The notes below the pieces were generated by a model, which did not search any database, was not told where the DNA came from, and worked only from the letters and a program-made list of their open reading frames with translations. DNA of 64,000 nucleotides, taken from an uncultured Prevotella sp. GTDB lineage: Bacteria; Bacteroidota; Bacteroidia; Bacteroidales; Bacteroidaceae. Where the stretch lies: NCBI GenBank assembly GCA_900316295.1, contig ONCJ01000002.1:1-64000 (forward strand), read 5' to 3'. A program made the position numbers and the translations under genes. Shown here in pieces: positions 8,143 to 16,344 of the stretch (positions are counted from its first letter, which is position 1; every line of letters starts with the position of its first letter).

Positions 8143-8170
8143 TATAACTGTAAAAATTATATTGACATAT

Positions 8171-8205
8171 ACATGTGCCAGGTTGCATTGCAATCTGGCA
8201 CATGT
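8171..8205. terminator. Long hairpin after aqpZ
   Basis: ACATGTGCCAG pairs with CTGGCACATGT (11 bp), and the inner bases extend the stem further. Only a short T run follows (GTTTA). Confidence 0.7.
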
Positions 8206-8210
8206 GTTTA

Positions 8211-8300
8211 ATGCGAAAATGTCAAGTGAAGTTGCCAATCGAAAAAGAGGTGGGGGATTGGCTGCGGAAATATGGTGAAAAGTATGATAAATTAGTTTGA
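8211..8300 (+). CDS. Possible 29-residue charged peptide
   Basis: An ATG at 8211, six bases after the aqpZ hairpin, opens a frame of 29 codons reading MRKCQVKLPIEKEV and a second charged helix, ending in TGA at 8298. It is amphipathic and rich in Lys and Glu, but no ribosome binding site or promoter is clear and no family is recognised. It may be a chance ORF or a remnant. Confidence 0.15.
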   Translation: MRKCQVKLPIEKEVGDWLRKYGEKYDKLV

Positions 8301-8316
8301 ACAAAGAGTAAAATAT

Positions 8317-8347
8317 TTTGTATTCAGAGTGGAAAATAGTAATTTTG
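8317..8347 (+). promoter_or_regulatory. Promoter of the aldolase gene
   Basis: TTTG at 8317-8320 and TAATTTTG at 8340-8347 are 19 bp apart, a near-ideal match. The leader to the ATG at 8461 is about 110 nt, longer than for most genes here. Confidence 0.75.
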
Positions 8348-8460
8348 CAAACGTTATCGTAGAACCGCAGGCAGCATTTTCGCATCAGCGGCTGACACCT
8401 CCCGATGACGATAGGTAATAGGATGGATTGTTCATAACATTAATTTAAAATAAAAGAATT

Positions 8461-9471
8461 ATGGTAGATTACAAATCACTCGGCTTGGTAAACACCAGGG
8501 ATATGTTTGCCAGAGCCATCAACGGCGGTTACGCTATCCCAGCGTTCAACTTTAACAACATGGAGCAGCTGCAGGCTATCATCAAGGCTTCGTCTGACAT
8601 GAAGTCGCCAGTGATACTGCAGGTGTCTAAGGGTGCGCGCAACTATGCCAACCAGACCCTGCTGCGCTACATGGCACAGGGTGCTGTAGAGTATGCTAAG
8701 GAGCTTGGCTGCAAGCATCCTGAGATTGCTCTTCACCTGGATCATGGTGACACTTTCGAGACATGTAAGAGCTGTGTAGACTTCGGCTTCTCTTCTGTGA
8801 TGATTGATGGTAGCTCTCTTCCTTACGAGGAGAACATCGCACTGACAAAGAAGGTGGTAGAGTATGCTCATCAGTTCGACGTGACCGTAGAGGGTGAGCT
8901 CGGCGTGCTGGCTGGTGTTGAGGACGAGGTGGTAGCTGAGGAGAGCCACTATACAAAGCCTGAGGAGGTAATCGACTTCGTAAGCCGTACTGGTGTTGAC
9001 TCGCTGGCTATCTCTATCGGTACCAGCCACGGTGCATACAAGTTTACTCCAGAGCAGTGCACACGTGACCCGAAGACTGGCAAGCTCGTGCCACCGCCAT
9101 TGGCTTTCGACGTGCTCGATGCTATCATGGAGAAACTGCCAGGCTTCCCAATCGTGCTCCACGGTTCTTCTTCTGTTCCTCAGGAGTATGTTGACATCAT
9201 CAACGAGAATGGCGGTAAGCTGCCTGACGCAGTAGGTATCCCAGAGGAGCAGCTGCGCAAGGCTTCTAAGAGCGCCGTTTGCAAGATCAATATCGACTCT
9301 GACTCACGTCTGGCATTCACCGCTGCCGTTCGCAAGGTGTTCAACGAGAAGCCAGGAGAGTTCGACCCACGTAAGTACTGCGGTCCTGCTCGCGACGAGA
9401 TGGAGAAGATGTACAAGCACAAGATCGTTGAGGTGCTGGGCTCTGACAACAAGCTCGCTCAGCTCGACTAA
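8461..9471 (+). CDS. fba: Class II fructose-bisphosphate aldolase
   Basis: The 336-residue enzyme cleaves fructose-1,6-bisphosphate to glyceraldehyde-3-phosphate and dihydroxyacetone phosphate in cytoplasmic glycolysis. Visible motifs are IPAFNFNNMEQ near the N-terminus, ALHLDHGDTFETC with the zinc-binding His and catalytic Asp, TVEGELG with a metal-site Glu, SIGTSHGAYKF and VLHGSSSVP, which contact zinc and substrate phosphate. The length fits the class II family of Bacteroidota. It has its own promoter and a roughly 110-nt leader. Codon use is strongly biased toward the major codons (GAG, AAG, CTG), as expected for a highly expressed gene. Confidence 0.97.
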   Translation: MVDYKSLGLVNTRDMFARAINGGYAIPAFNFNNMEQLQAIIKASSDMKSPVILQVSKGARNYANQTLLRYMAQGAVEYAKELGCKHPEIALHLDHGDTFETCKSCVDFGFSSVMIDGSSLPYEENIALTKKVVEYAHQFDVTVEGELGVLAGVEDEVVAEESHYTKPEEVIDFVSRTGVDSLAISIGTSHGAYKFTPEQCTRDPKTGKLVPPPLAFDVLDAIMEKLPGFPIVLHGSSSVPQEYVDIINENGGKLPDAVGIPEEQLRKASKSAVCKINIDSDSRLAFTAAVRKVFNEKPGEFDPRKYCGPARDEMEKMYKHKIVEVLGSDNKLAQLD

Positions 9472-9497
9472 TAATACGGCTTTGTCACAATAGAAAC

Positions 9498-9563
9498 GAG
9501 GGGTGAGAGGTGAGAGAATAGTAACTCTCATCTTTTACCCCTCATCTTTTACCCCTCACCTCT
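9498..9563. repeat. GAGGGGTGAG inverted and direct repeats between fba and the esterase gene
   Basis: GAGGGGTGAGAGGTGAGAG (9499-9517) is roughly complementary to the later ACCCCTCACCTC, and a 14-bp unit CATCTTTTACCCCT occurs twice in tandem (9529-9556). The stretch may fold as a weak terminator for fba. Confidence 0.55.
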
Positions 9564-9577
9564 AAAAAAAACTAACC

Positions 9578-10696
9578 ATGAAGACAACAAAACGACTTTT
9601 TTTACTTGTAATAGCCTTGATGTCTATGTCTACCATGCAAGCGCAAGACCCAAACTTCTGGATTTTCTTATGTTTCGGACAGTCAAATATGGCGGGCTGT
9701 GCCCCCATTGAAGCACAAGACTCTATCATCCCCGAAGACTTCCTGAGCCTGTCGGCAACCAATGGCACTGACGGAAGACAGGTGGGCAAGTGGCGCAAGG
9801 CCCTGCCGCCAATCTGCCGACAGGGAACTAAGCTGAGCCCGGTGGACTATTTCGGTCGTGAGATATTGGAGAAAGCACCCGAAGGCACACGTGTCGGAGT
9901 GATCTCCGTAGCCGTAGAGGGGTGTCCCATCACCTTCTTCGACAAGGACGCATGTGCGGAGCCGATAGCCAAGGAGGAGCGCGACTGGATGAACAACATA
10001 CTGAACGAATACGACCGCAACCCATATCAGCGACTGGTGGACATGGCGCGGATAGCCCAGCGCGAAGGTGTCATCAAGGGCATACTCCTACATCAGGGCG
10101 AGACCGATGCCTACAATGCTGAGTGGCAGAAACGTGTGTATAAGATATACAAGGATCTGCAGGAGGACTTGAAGCTCGACACGTTCAGCGTTCCGTTGCT
10201 TGTGGGCGAGGTAGCACGTGCGGAATATGCTGGAGTGTGTGCACATGCCAACCCGACGATAGACGACATCGTGAATCATTATCATAACGTGTATGTGGTG
10301 TCGGCAGAGGGATGTGCTCCTGGCGACGACCATGTCCACTTCAGTAGCGAAGGCTATCGACAGCTGGGGCGTAACTATGCTCAGGTGTTCCTGCGCCGGA
10401 TGGGGCTCGATGCCGCACCACGAAAGACGGAGGTCGCAACCAAGAAGATCGTCACATACGTGCAGGCTTTCAGTGTGGGAGCCGACATCAACCTCGACCG
10501 TATGATGACTGCCGATGCTAACGAGCCGATGGAGAAGGTAGACATCGTCAGCTTCTCTGGTCAGACCATCAAGACCATCGATGCAGGAGGAGCCAAAACC
10601 CTCCTGATTGACTTGAAACAGCTACCTCGGGAGAGCCTTATCTTTGTGTTCAAGTCGAAAGGTGGTGACACCTCAACGATAAAATTAGAATATTAA
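9578..10696 (+). CDS. CE6/SASA-type carbohydrate acetylesterase with C-terminal sorting-like domain
   Basis: The 372-residue secreted protein has a signal peptide ending near MQAQ and the SGNH-like sialate-O-acetylesterase/CE6 fold: FGQSNMAG holds the nucleophile Ser, LLHQGETDA the oxyanion-hole region, and DHVHFSSEGYRQLG the catalytic Asp-His. The family removes acetyl groups from xylan or other plant polysaccharides. The last 80 residues (KIVTYVQAFSVGADINLD to STIKLEY) look like a T9SS-type C-terminal domain, though less canonical than that of the Sel1 protein. It is not inside the mannan locus; co-action on acetylated hemicellulose is inference. Confidence 0.85.
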   Translation: MKTTKRLFLLVIALMSMSTMQAQDPNFWIFLCFGQSNMAGCAPIEAQDSIIPEDFLSLSATNGTDGRQVGKWRKALPPICRQGTKLSPVDYFGREILEKAPEGTRVGVISVAVEGCPITFFDKDACAEPIAKEERDWMNNILNEYDRNPYQRLVDMARIAQREGVIKGILLHQGETDAYNAEWQKRVYKIYKDLQEDLKLDTFSVPLLVGEVARAEYAGVCAHANPTIDDIVNHYHNVYVVSAEGCAPGDDHVHFSSEGYRQLGRNYAQVFLRRMGLDAAPRKTEVATKKIVTYVQAFSVGADINLDRMMTADANEPMEKVDIVSFSGQTIKTIDAGGAKTLLIDLKQLPRESLIFVFKSKGGDTSTIKLEY

Positions 10697-10703
10697 TATA
10701 CGC

Positions 10704-10730
10704 AAAAAGAGGTCGTAAAGACCTCTTTTT
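10704..10730. terminator. Bidirectional terminator between the esterase gene and tRNA-Lys
   Basis: AAAAAGAGGTC, loop GTAAA, GACCTCTTTTT. A- and T-tracts flank both sides, so it can serve both strands. A near copy lies at 14405-14432. Confidence 0.9.
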
Positions 10731-10731
10731 G

Positions 10732-10804
10732 TGATCCGCTTGGGGCTCGAACCCAAGACCCCAACATTAAAAGTGTTGTGCTCTACCAACTGAGCTAGCG
10801 GATC
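10732..10804 (-). tRNA. tRNA-Lys (anticodon UUU)
   Basis: Read on the minus strand from 10804: acceptor stem GATCCGC/GCGGATC, D-arm AGCTCAGTTGGTAGAGC, anticodon stem CAACA/TGTTG with loop CTTTTAA (anticodon TTT), T-arm with GGTTCGAGCC, and discriminator A. The CCA end is not encoded. All four arms pair well. Confidence 0.97.
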
Positions 10805-10916
10805 TCCGTTTAACCATCATTTCGCCTATGATTTATCATAAGCGGCTGCAAAGGTAAGAAAATAATGCGTAATGCGTAGTGCATAAAGCAAAATTTGACC
10901 CACATATTAACTCTTT

Positions 10917-12038
10917 TTAATCTTTTTGCGTGCTCGTCGCATCATCTGTGCTTGTCTCTGGTACAGTTTTCTCATGTTCTTTGGTAACATATCTCTGCCA
11001 ATAAGCCATGATGAGTGTCGTCAGAGGCAAGGCAATGATTAGTCCGATGAAACCGAGCAAAGCACCCCATATAGATAGTGACAATAACAGGATGGCAGGG
11101 TTGAGTCCCATCTGCTTGCCCATCACCTTTGGGGTCACCACCATATCGGTAATCACCTGTACTACGGCAAAGACGAGTACTGCCAGTCCGAAGATCATCC
11201 AGAAGTTCTGTCCTGTGTCGGCAGCCTTCAGCAGAGCCAGGAATGCGGTGGGGATGAGTGCGAAGGTGTGGAGATAGGGCACAAGGTCGAGAATACCTAT
11301 GAGTACGCCCAGACCGATAGCCATAGGGAAATCTATAATGGTGAAGCCGATACAGAACATGATGCCCATGCACAGAGCCACAAGACATTGTCCGCGGATA
11401 TAGTTGTTGAGCTCGCGCTCGGTGTCCTTGGCAAGTTCATTCCAGAACGGACGCGACTTGACGGGGAAGATCTTAATCCAGTTCTCGGTCAGGAATTCAT
11501 AGTCGAGCAGGATGAAGAACATATATAATAAGGTGATACATGATGCCACGATGCTCACTATCACGCTTGCCGTCTCGCCCAGGAAGGACACAAATCTCGG
11601 TGTTACGGCCTTCACTGCGTCCGAGAAATCCTCGCTGTTAAGAAAGTCGTTGATCTCTTTCTGGTTGTCGCTCAGCCATTGTCGTACGTATGATGTTATG
11701 TCGTGCTGGGACGTGTTGGTGTTGATGTATTTATTGATAAACCCTATCAGATGGTCCACCTGGTCGACCATCGGTGGGATGATGAGCCAAAAGACGCCTA
11801 CCAGTACGCCTGTCAGCAAAAGCATGGTGATGATAATGGAAACAGCCCTGTTGCAAACCTTCAGACGATACTGCACAAATCGTACCACCGGATATACCAG
11901 ATATGCCAGAAACCATGCTATCGCAAAGGGCAGCAACACGCTGCTGAGGTAGTTGACAGCAAACAGGAATGCCACTACACCCAGCACTATCAGCGACCAT
12001 CGTATGAACTTGTCGAAAGTAATAATCTTTTTATCCAT
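10917..12038 (-). CDS. AI-2E/PerM family membrane transporter
   Basis: The 373-residue inner-membrane protein has about eight hydrophobic segments. Two lie near the N-terminus ([18 protein letters not shown] and [16 protein letters not shown]), then a soluble loop of about 90 residues and the conserved C-terminal block [20 protein letters not shown] to [15 protein letters not shown], which is characteristic of the PF01594 family. Family members are proposed to export small molecules such as autoinducer-2 or to act as ion antiporters; the substrate cannot be told from sequence. The start overlaps the end of tdk by 8 bp, so the two are co-transcribed and probably translationally coupled. Confidence 0.9.
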   Translation of the reverse strand: MDKKIITFDKFIRWSLIVLGVVAFLFAVNYLSSVLLPFAIAWFLAYLVYPVVRFVQYRLKVCNRAVSIIITMLLLTGVLVGVFWLIIPPMVDQVDHLIGFINKYINTNTSQHDITSYVRQWLSDNQKEINDFLNSEDFSDAVKAVTPRFVSFLGETASVIVSIVASCITLLYMFFILLDYEFLTENWIKIFPVKSRPFWNELAKDTERELNNYIRGQCLVALCMGIMFCIGFTIIDFPMAIGLGVLIGILDLVPYLHTFALIPTAFLALLKAADTGQNFWMIFGLAVLVFAVVQVITDMVVTPKVMGKQMGLNPAILLLSLSIWGALLGFIGLIIALPLTTLIMAYWQRYVTKEHEKTVPETSTDDATSTQKD

Positions 12039-12630
12039 TGCTATTCTTGTCTTCTTCTATTGCTTTCTGATAACAATCTCGGCACAACGGCTCATATTCC
12101 GCGGTTTCACCGAGCAAAACACGCTTGTCGTTATCCACCAGACGATGGCTGACGTATGCCAAAGAACCACACTTTACACATATCGCATGTACCTTTGTCA
12201 CATCGTCTGCAATGGCACACAGGGCAGGAATAGGACCGAAGGGTACGCCCTTGAAGTCCATGTCAAGACCAGCCACGATGACTCTCACGCCCCTGTTGGC
12301 AAGCTCGTTGCATACGTCGGGCAGGTGATTGTCAAGAAACTGTGCCTCGTCGATGCCCACAACCTCCACGTCAGATGACAGTAGCAGTATCGATGCTGAC
12401 GAGTCGATGGGTGTCGATGGAATGGCGTTCCTGTCATGACTCACCACGTCCTCGTCGGAATAGCGTACGTCAATAGAAGGCTTGAATATCTCAACCTTCT
12501 GCTTAGCAAACTGCGCACGCTTCATCCTGCGTATCAGTTCCTCGGTCTTGCCTGAGAACATTGACCCGCATACTACTTCTATCCGTCCTCTGCGACGGTG
12601 CTCACCGTTGATACTATCAATATTTGCCAT
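12031..12630 (-). CDS. tdk: Thymidine kinase
   Basis: The 199-residue type II enzyme phosphorylates thymidine for dTMP salvage. [14 protein letters not shown] is the P-loop, [11 protein letters not shown] carries the Walker B-like Asp and catalytic Glu, and a zinc site is formed by CVKCG and CRDC near residues 145-190, after the lasso segment. An upstream ATG at 12660 would lie before the -7 box at 12638-12645, so MANIDS at 12630 is chosen, leaving a leader of only a few bases. It overlaps the downstream AI-2E family gene. Confidence 0.95.
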   Translation of the reverse strand: MANIDSINGEHRRRGRIEVVCGSMFSGKTEELIRRMKRAQFAKQKVEIFKPSIDVRYSDEDVVSHDRNAIPSTPIDSSASILLLSSDVEVVGIDEAQFLDNHLPDVCNELANRGVRVIVAGLDMDFKGVPFGPIPALCAIADDVTKVHAICVKCGSLAYVSHRLVDNDKRVLLGETAEYEPLCRDCYQKAIEEDKNSNG

Positions 12631-12637
12631 AATGCTA

Positions 12638-12645
12638 CAAAAGTA
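12638..12645 (-). promoter_or_regulatory. -7 box TACTTTTG of tdk
   Basis: On the minus strand TACTTTTG ends eight bases before the tdk ATG, implying a near-leaderless transcript. It is divergent to the rsmI box at 12740. Confidence 0.6.
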
Positions 12646-12739
12646 CAAATCTGATTTCATAATTCAAACAAAACTACTGTCTTTAAAATAAATTAGCAAA
12701 TAAATATGCATTAAACGTTACGCATTACGCATTATTTTG

Positions 12740-12747
12740 TACCTTTG
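12740..12747 (+). promoter_or_regulatory. -7 box TACCTTTG of rsmI
   Basis: TACCTTTG ends nine bases before the ATG at 12757, again implying a very short leader. It excludes the TTG start at 12745, which lies inside the box. Confidence 0.6.
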
Positions 12748-12756
12748 CCACCGAGT

Positions 12757-13440
12757 ATGGGCATATTATATATAGTACCCACACCAGTGGGAAACATGGA
12801 GGACATGACGGCGCGAGCCATCAGAATACTCAAGGAAGCCGACTTGATCTTGGCAGAGGACACCCGTACGTCGGGCATTCTGCTGAAGCATTTCGAGATA
12901 AAGAACCATCTGATGTCGCACCATAAATTCAACGAGCATGCTACGACAGCAGGCATCGTGGAGCGGCTGAAGGGTGGACAGACGATAGCCCTCATCAGCG
13001 ATGCTGGTACGCCTGGCATCAGCGACCCAGGCTTCTTCTTGGTAAGAGAAGCTGCAAAGGCGGGAATAGAGGTGCAGACCCTGCCTGGCGCTACGGCATT
13101 CGTGCCAGCGCTGGTTTCGTCGGGACTGCCGTGCGACCGCTTCTGCTTTGAGGGGTTCCTGCCACAGAAGAAGGGCAGACAGACACGCATAGAGTCACTG
13201 CGCGACGAGCAACGAACGATGGTGTTCTATGAGTCGCCATACCGACTGGTAAAGACTCTGGAACAGTTTGCCGAGGTGTTCGGTACAGACAGGCAAGTAA
13301 GTGTATGCCGCGAAATCTCAAAGATACATGAGGAGAGCTGCCGCGGAACAATCGGAGAGGTGGTCGCCCACTTCCGTGAGCATGCGCCAAAAGGCGAAAT
13401 TGTGATAGTGTTGGCAGGAAAGAGTAAAGAAGATAAATAA
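12757..13440 (+). CDS. rsmI: 16S rRNA (cytidine-1402-2'-O)-methyltransferase RsmI
   Basis: The 227-residue tetrapyrrole-methylase-fold enzyme uses SAM to 2'-O-methylate C1402 in the 16S decoding centre. LYIVPTPVGNMEDMT is the N-terminal signature, LAEDTRTSG and MSHHKFNE follow, IALISDAGTPGISDPGF is the SAM-binding loop, and EGFLPQKKGRQ and MVFYESPYRL are the C-terminal substrate motifs. The length is slightly below the 270-290 typical of enterobacteria because the C-terminal extension is missing, as is common in Bacteroidota. The start is set by the promoter. A lipoprotein gene follows 17 bp downstream. Confidence 0.95.
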   Translation: MGILYIVPTPVGNMEDMTARAIRILKEADLILAEDTRTSGILLKHFEIKNHLMSHHKFNEHATTAGIVERLKGGQTIALISDAGTPGISDPGFFLVREAAKAGIEVQTLPGATAFVPALVSSGLPCDRFCFEGFLPQKKGRQTRIESLRDEQRTMVFYESPYRLVKTLEQFAEVFGTDRQVSVCREISKIHEESCRGTIGEVVAHFREHAPKGEIVIVLAGKSKEDK

Positions 13441-13457
13441 AAGCAACATTAAAAATA

Positions 13458-14351
13458 ATGACAACCATGAAAAAGTTAATGTTTTTGGTAGCATGTGTGA
13501 TAGCACTGACTGCCTGCGACAACAAGTCGAAAACCAATCCCATGATGATTCAGAACGACTCTCTGAGAGCTATCATCGAGGCACGTGACAATGAAATCAA
13601 TGACATGATGGGTACGCTAAACGATATCCAGGATGGTTTCCGTGCCATCAGCGAGGCTGAGGATCGTGTCACTATCGCAAAGAGTGGTGAGGGGGCTAAC
13701 CGTGCCGCTCAGATCAAGGAGGATATCCAGTTTATCGCTCAACGTATGGAGGAAAACCGTGAGCTGATCAAGAAGTTGCAACAGCAACTGCGTGAGACGG
13801 GATTCAAGGGCGACCAGATGAAGAAGACTATCGACGAACTCACCACACAGCTGGCAAAGAAGGATAAGCAACTGCAGGCCCTCCGTGAGGAACTCGACAA
13901 GAAGGATATCCATATCTCACAACTCGACGAGACAATCAATAACTTGCATACTGATGTGAAGACGCTGACTACCGAAAAGGAAAACCTGACCACAGAGAAG
14001 CAGAACCTGACAGCGGAGAATGAGCAGAAGGCTCAGACTATCAGTACGCAGGACAAACAGCTCAACACAGCTTGGTATGTCTTTGGCACAAAAAAGGAGC
14101 TGAAGAGCCAGAAGATTATCGACGATGGCAAGGTACTGCAGGGCTCGTTTAATAAGAATTACTTTACCAAGATTGATATCCGTGTAGACAAGGAGATCAA
14201 ACTGTATTCTAAGAGCGCTAAGATTCTGACTACCCATCCGTCAAGCAGCTATTCACTTTCGAAGGATACTAACGGTCAGTATGTTCTTCGCATCACCGAT
14301 CCTGCATCTTTCTGGAGCACAAGCAAATACTTGGTGGTACAGGTGAAATAA
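13458..14351 (+). CDS. Coiled-coil lipoprotein
   Basis: The 297-residue lipoprotein has the lipobox LTAC (Cys about 21). Residues of about 30-200 form a long coiled coil with heptads of Leu/Ile and Gln/Lys/Glu (KKLQQQLRETG, LTTEKENLTTEKQNLTAE). After that a compact domain of about 95 residues begins at LNTAWYVFGTKKELK and ends ASFWSTSKYLVVQVK. This arrangement recurs in Bacteroidales lipoproteins of unknown function. It probably sits on the periplasmic face as a spacer or scaffold. It follows rsmI by 17 bp and ends at a bidirectional terminator, so it is likely the last gene of the rsmI transcript. The start may be MTTMKK at 13458 or MKK at 13467. Confidence 0.8.
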   Translation: MTTMKKLMFLVACVIALTACDNKSKTNPMMIQNDSLRAIIEARDNEINDMMGTLNDIQDGFRAISEAEDRVTIAKSGEGANRAAQIKEDIQFIAQRMEENRELIKKLQQQLRETGFKGDQMKKTIDELTTQLAKKDKQLQALREELDKKDIHISQLDETINNLHTDVKTLTTEKENLTTEKQNLTAENEQKAQTISTQDKQLNTAWYVFGTKKELKSQKIIDDGKVLQGSFNKNYFTKIDIRVDKEIKLYSKSAKILTTHPSSSYSLSKDTNGQYVLRITDPASFWSTSKYLVVQVK

Positions 14352-14404
14352 GGAAGGACGAAAATATGGGATTGACAGATAATCCCAGTATCATATAGTA
14401 ATGC

Positions 14405-14432
14405 AAAAAAGAGGTCGCAAAGACCTCTTTTT
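14405..14432. terminator. Bidirectional terminator between the lipoprotein gene and manA
   Basis: AAAAAAGAGGTC, loop GCAAA, GACCTCTTTTT; nearly identical to the hairpin at 10704-10730. Confidence 0.9.
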
Positions 14433-14452
14433 GTGTTTATGGCGTTCAGATA

Positions 14453-15424
14453 TTATCCGTATACTTCAAGAAAACGGACATTGCCAGTGACTTTAAACTT
14501 CGTCTCAGTGGCAGGAATGAGGATAGTCTCACCTGTGTTGAGGCTTGTATTTTCGCCATTGGCATTGGTCAGTGTGCCCTCGCCCTTCACTCCGATAAGT
14601 ATTACGAAACCGTCATGGTCGGTGTAGTCGAGGTTCTTCTCTCCTCCATCACTCGTAAGGTCGAAGATGGAAGTGGTGAAGTATTGACACTTGACAACCT
14701 CTTGTCGCTGGTTTTGTACTGGGGTGTATTCGGTACGATAGTTGTCATAGACGGCGTAGTCGATAGCTTCCGACGCCTGCTGAGTGTGAAGCTCACGATA
14801 GTTACCGTTTTTATCCTTACGTTTGAAGTCGTATATGCGCCAAGTCACATCGCTGGTCTGTTGGATCTCTGCGAGGAAGCATCCTGCTCCGATAGCATGT
14901 ATTCTGCCAGCAGGCAGAAAGAAGACGTCGCCCTCCTTGACAGCATATTGAGCCAGTGCGTCGCAAATGGTGTCATCTTCTACCATTTTTTTGTATTCTT
15001 CTGGTGTGATCTTCTTCTTTAGTCCGCTATATAGCTTAGCTTCAGGAGCCGAATCCATAAGGTACCACATCTCTGTCTTGCCACGCTCACGTCCTTGTTT
15101 TTTTGCGATTTCATCGGTGGGATGAACTTGAATGGACAGGTCCTGACGGGCATCTATAAACTTTATCAGCAGTGGGAACTCATCACCGTAGCGCTTGTAG
15201 CATTCTTTGCCTACGAGCTTTTCTTTTAGTTCGGCTACGAGGTCGTTAAGTTTCTTGCCTTTATATTGACCTTCAGATACGATGGTCTCATTGTCTTTAA
15301 CACCAGAAATTTCCCAGCTCTCACCGACATTCTCCATGTTGTCATTGAGATGTTTGAATGGGATGATTCTTTCGCCACCCCAGAGAGTGGACTTGAGTAA
15401 TGGTTGGAATTTGAAAATGTTCAT
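14453..15424 (-). CDS. manA: Mannose-6-phosphate isomerase, class I
   Basis: The 323-residue zinc enzyme interconverts mannose-6-phosphate and fructose-6-phosphate in the cytoplasm. Zinc ligands lie in LSIQVHPTDEIA and KTEMWYLM, with PAGRIHAIGAGCFLAEIQQ in the second part of the site, followed by the small C-terminal beta domain. It is the last of seven genes in the minus arm of the mannan locus, 9 bp after the AraC gene, which ties it to the fate of mannose released by the locus: GH130 gives mannose-1-phosphate, a phosphomannomutase (not in this window) gives mannose-6-phosphate, and ManA gives fructose-6-phosphate. Confidence 0.95.
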   Translation of the reverse strand: MNIFKFQPLLKSTLWGGERIIPFKHLNDNMENVGESWEISGVKDNETIVSEGQYKGKKLNDLVAELKEKLVGKECYKRYGDEFPLLIKFIDARQDLSIQVHPTDEIAKKQGRERGKTEMWYLMDSAPEAKLYSGLKKKITPEEYKKMVEDDTICDALAQYAVKEGDVFFLPAGRIHAIGAGCFLAEIQQTSDVTWRIYDFKRKDKNGNYRELHTQQASEAIDYAVYDNYRTEYTPVQNQRQEVVKCQYFTTSIFDLTSDGGEKNLDYTDHDGFVILIGVKGEGTLTNANGENTSLNTGETILIPATETKFKVTGNVRFLEVYG

Positions 15425-15433
15425 GATTGGGTA

Positions 15434-16318
15434 TTATACTATTATTCTTATTTTCCTGAAATTCTCTCGGAACTCCCTTGGTGTGCATCCTTTCTTGCGT
15501 CTGAATGTACGATTGAAATTGCTGAGATTGTTGTATCCACACTTGAAGCTGATGTCGGCAATGGTGTCGTTGGTGTCGAGTAGCATGCGTGTGGCATAGC
15601 CCAGTCTGATGTCTATGATGTAGTCGGAAAGGGTTCTGCCTGTATGGAGCTTGAAGAAACGGCTGAATGCACTCTGACTCATGCTCGCAATGTCGGCAAG
15701 GGTTTGCAGCTTCAGTTCGTATGGATAGTTCTTGATGATGTAATCCTTGACTTTTAGTATGCGGCGACTGTCATCCTCTACCTGTACCTTGGCATAACTT
15801 GATGTGGCGAGGGTACGGGCTCCCTCGGAGTGGGCAAGGATGTTGAGTATCTCAATGAACTGCATCACTGCGTCAAAGCCATCCTTAATGGAACTCATCT
15901 TGTCAAGTTTTTCGTATGCCTTGATGATGGTGGGCAGTGGGAAACAGAGTCCTTTCCTTGCCGCCTGTAGCATCCTGCGTATTGGAGCGAAGGGGTTCTT
16001 CTCAAAAAAGTCGTCCTCCTGTAATCCGAATTGGAACTGTATGGTAATCTCCCTGATCTCTGGACTGGTACAGTTGTGCTGCTCCCACACATGCTCCAGT
16101 TCAGGGCTGGTGATGAGTACCAAGTCATAATCGCCTATAATCTCAACGCTGTCGCCAACGATGCGACGTACACCGGCGGCGTTCTCAACAAAGTTGAGCT
16201 CGTAGACATCATGGTTGTGAATGGGATATTCAAACTCTTTTTTCCTTCGGTCTGCGATATATAACGCATCTTTGCCTAAGAGTGGCGTTATCTCGTGTAC
16301 TATTTGCCGTTCTGACAT
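15434..16318 (-). CDS. AraC family transcriptional regulator of the mannan locus
   Basis: The 294-residue cytoplasmic regulator has an N-terminal cupin-like ligand domain (YPIHNHDVYELNFVENAAG at about residues 31-49) and two C-terminal AraC helix-turn-helix motifs in about residues 190-290: LQTLADIASMSQSAFSRFF and then TIADISFKCGYNNLSNFNR, ending in TPREFRENF. Unlike hybrid two-component regulators, this one would sense a cytoplasmic sugar, probably a mannosyl disaccharide or mannose phosphate (inference). It lies between the epimerase and manA, so it is in the operon it most likely controls, giving autoregulation. Confidence 0.9.
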   Translation of the reverse strand: MSERQIVHEITPLLGKDALYIADRRKKEFEYPIHNHDVYELNFVENAAGVRRIVGDSVEIIGDYDLVLITSPELEHVWEQHNCTSPEIREITIQFQFGLQEDDFFEKNPFAPIRRMLQAARKGLCFPLPTIIKAYEKLDKMSSIKDGFDAVMQFIEILNILAHSEGARTLATSSYAKVQVEDDSRRILKVKDYIIKNYPYELKLQTLADIASMSQSAFSRFFKLHTGRTLSDYIIDIRLGYATRMLLDTNDTIADISFKCGYNNLSNFNRTFRRKKGCTPREFRENFRKIRIIV

Positions 16319-16344
16319 GGTACTTATTGGTGTTTTGTGAATAA

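Noticed and set aside
7741..8385. Minus-strand ORF of 214 codons over aqpZ and its terminator
   Set aside because: It runs through the long hairpin after aqpZ and antisense to a certain gene.
8476..9162. Minus-strand ORF of 228 codons inside fba
   Set aside because: Antisense to a highly biased housekeeping gene; codon bias makes long shadows common.
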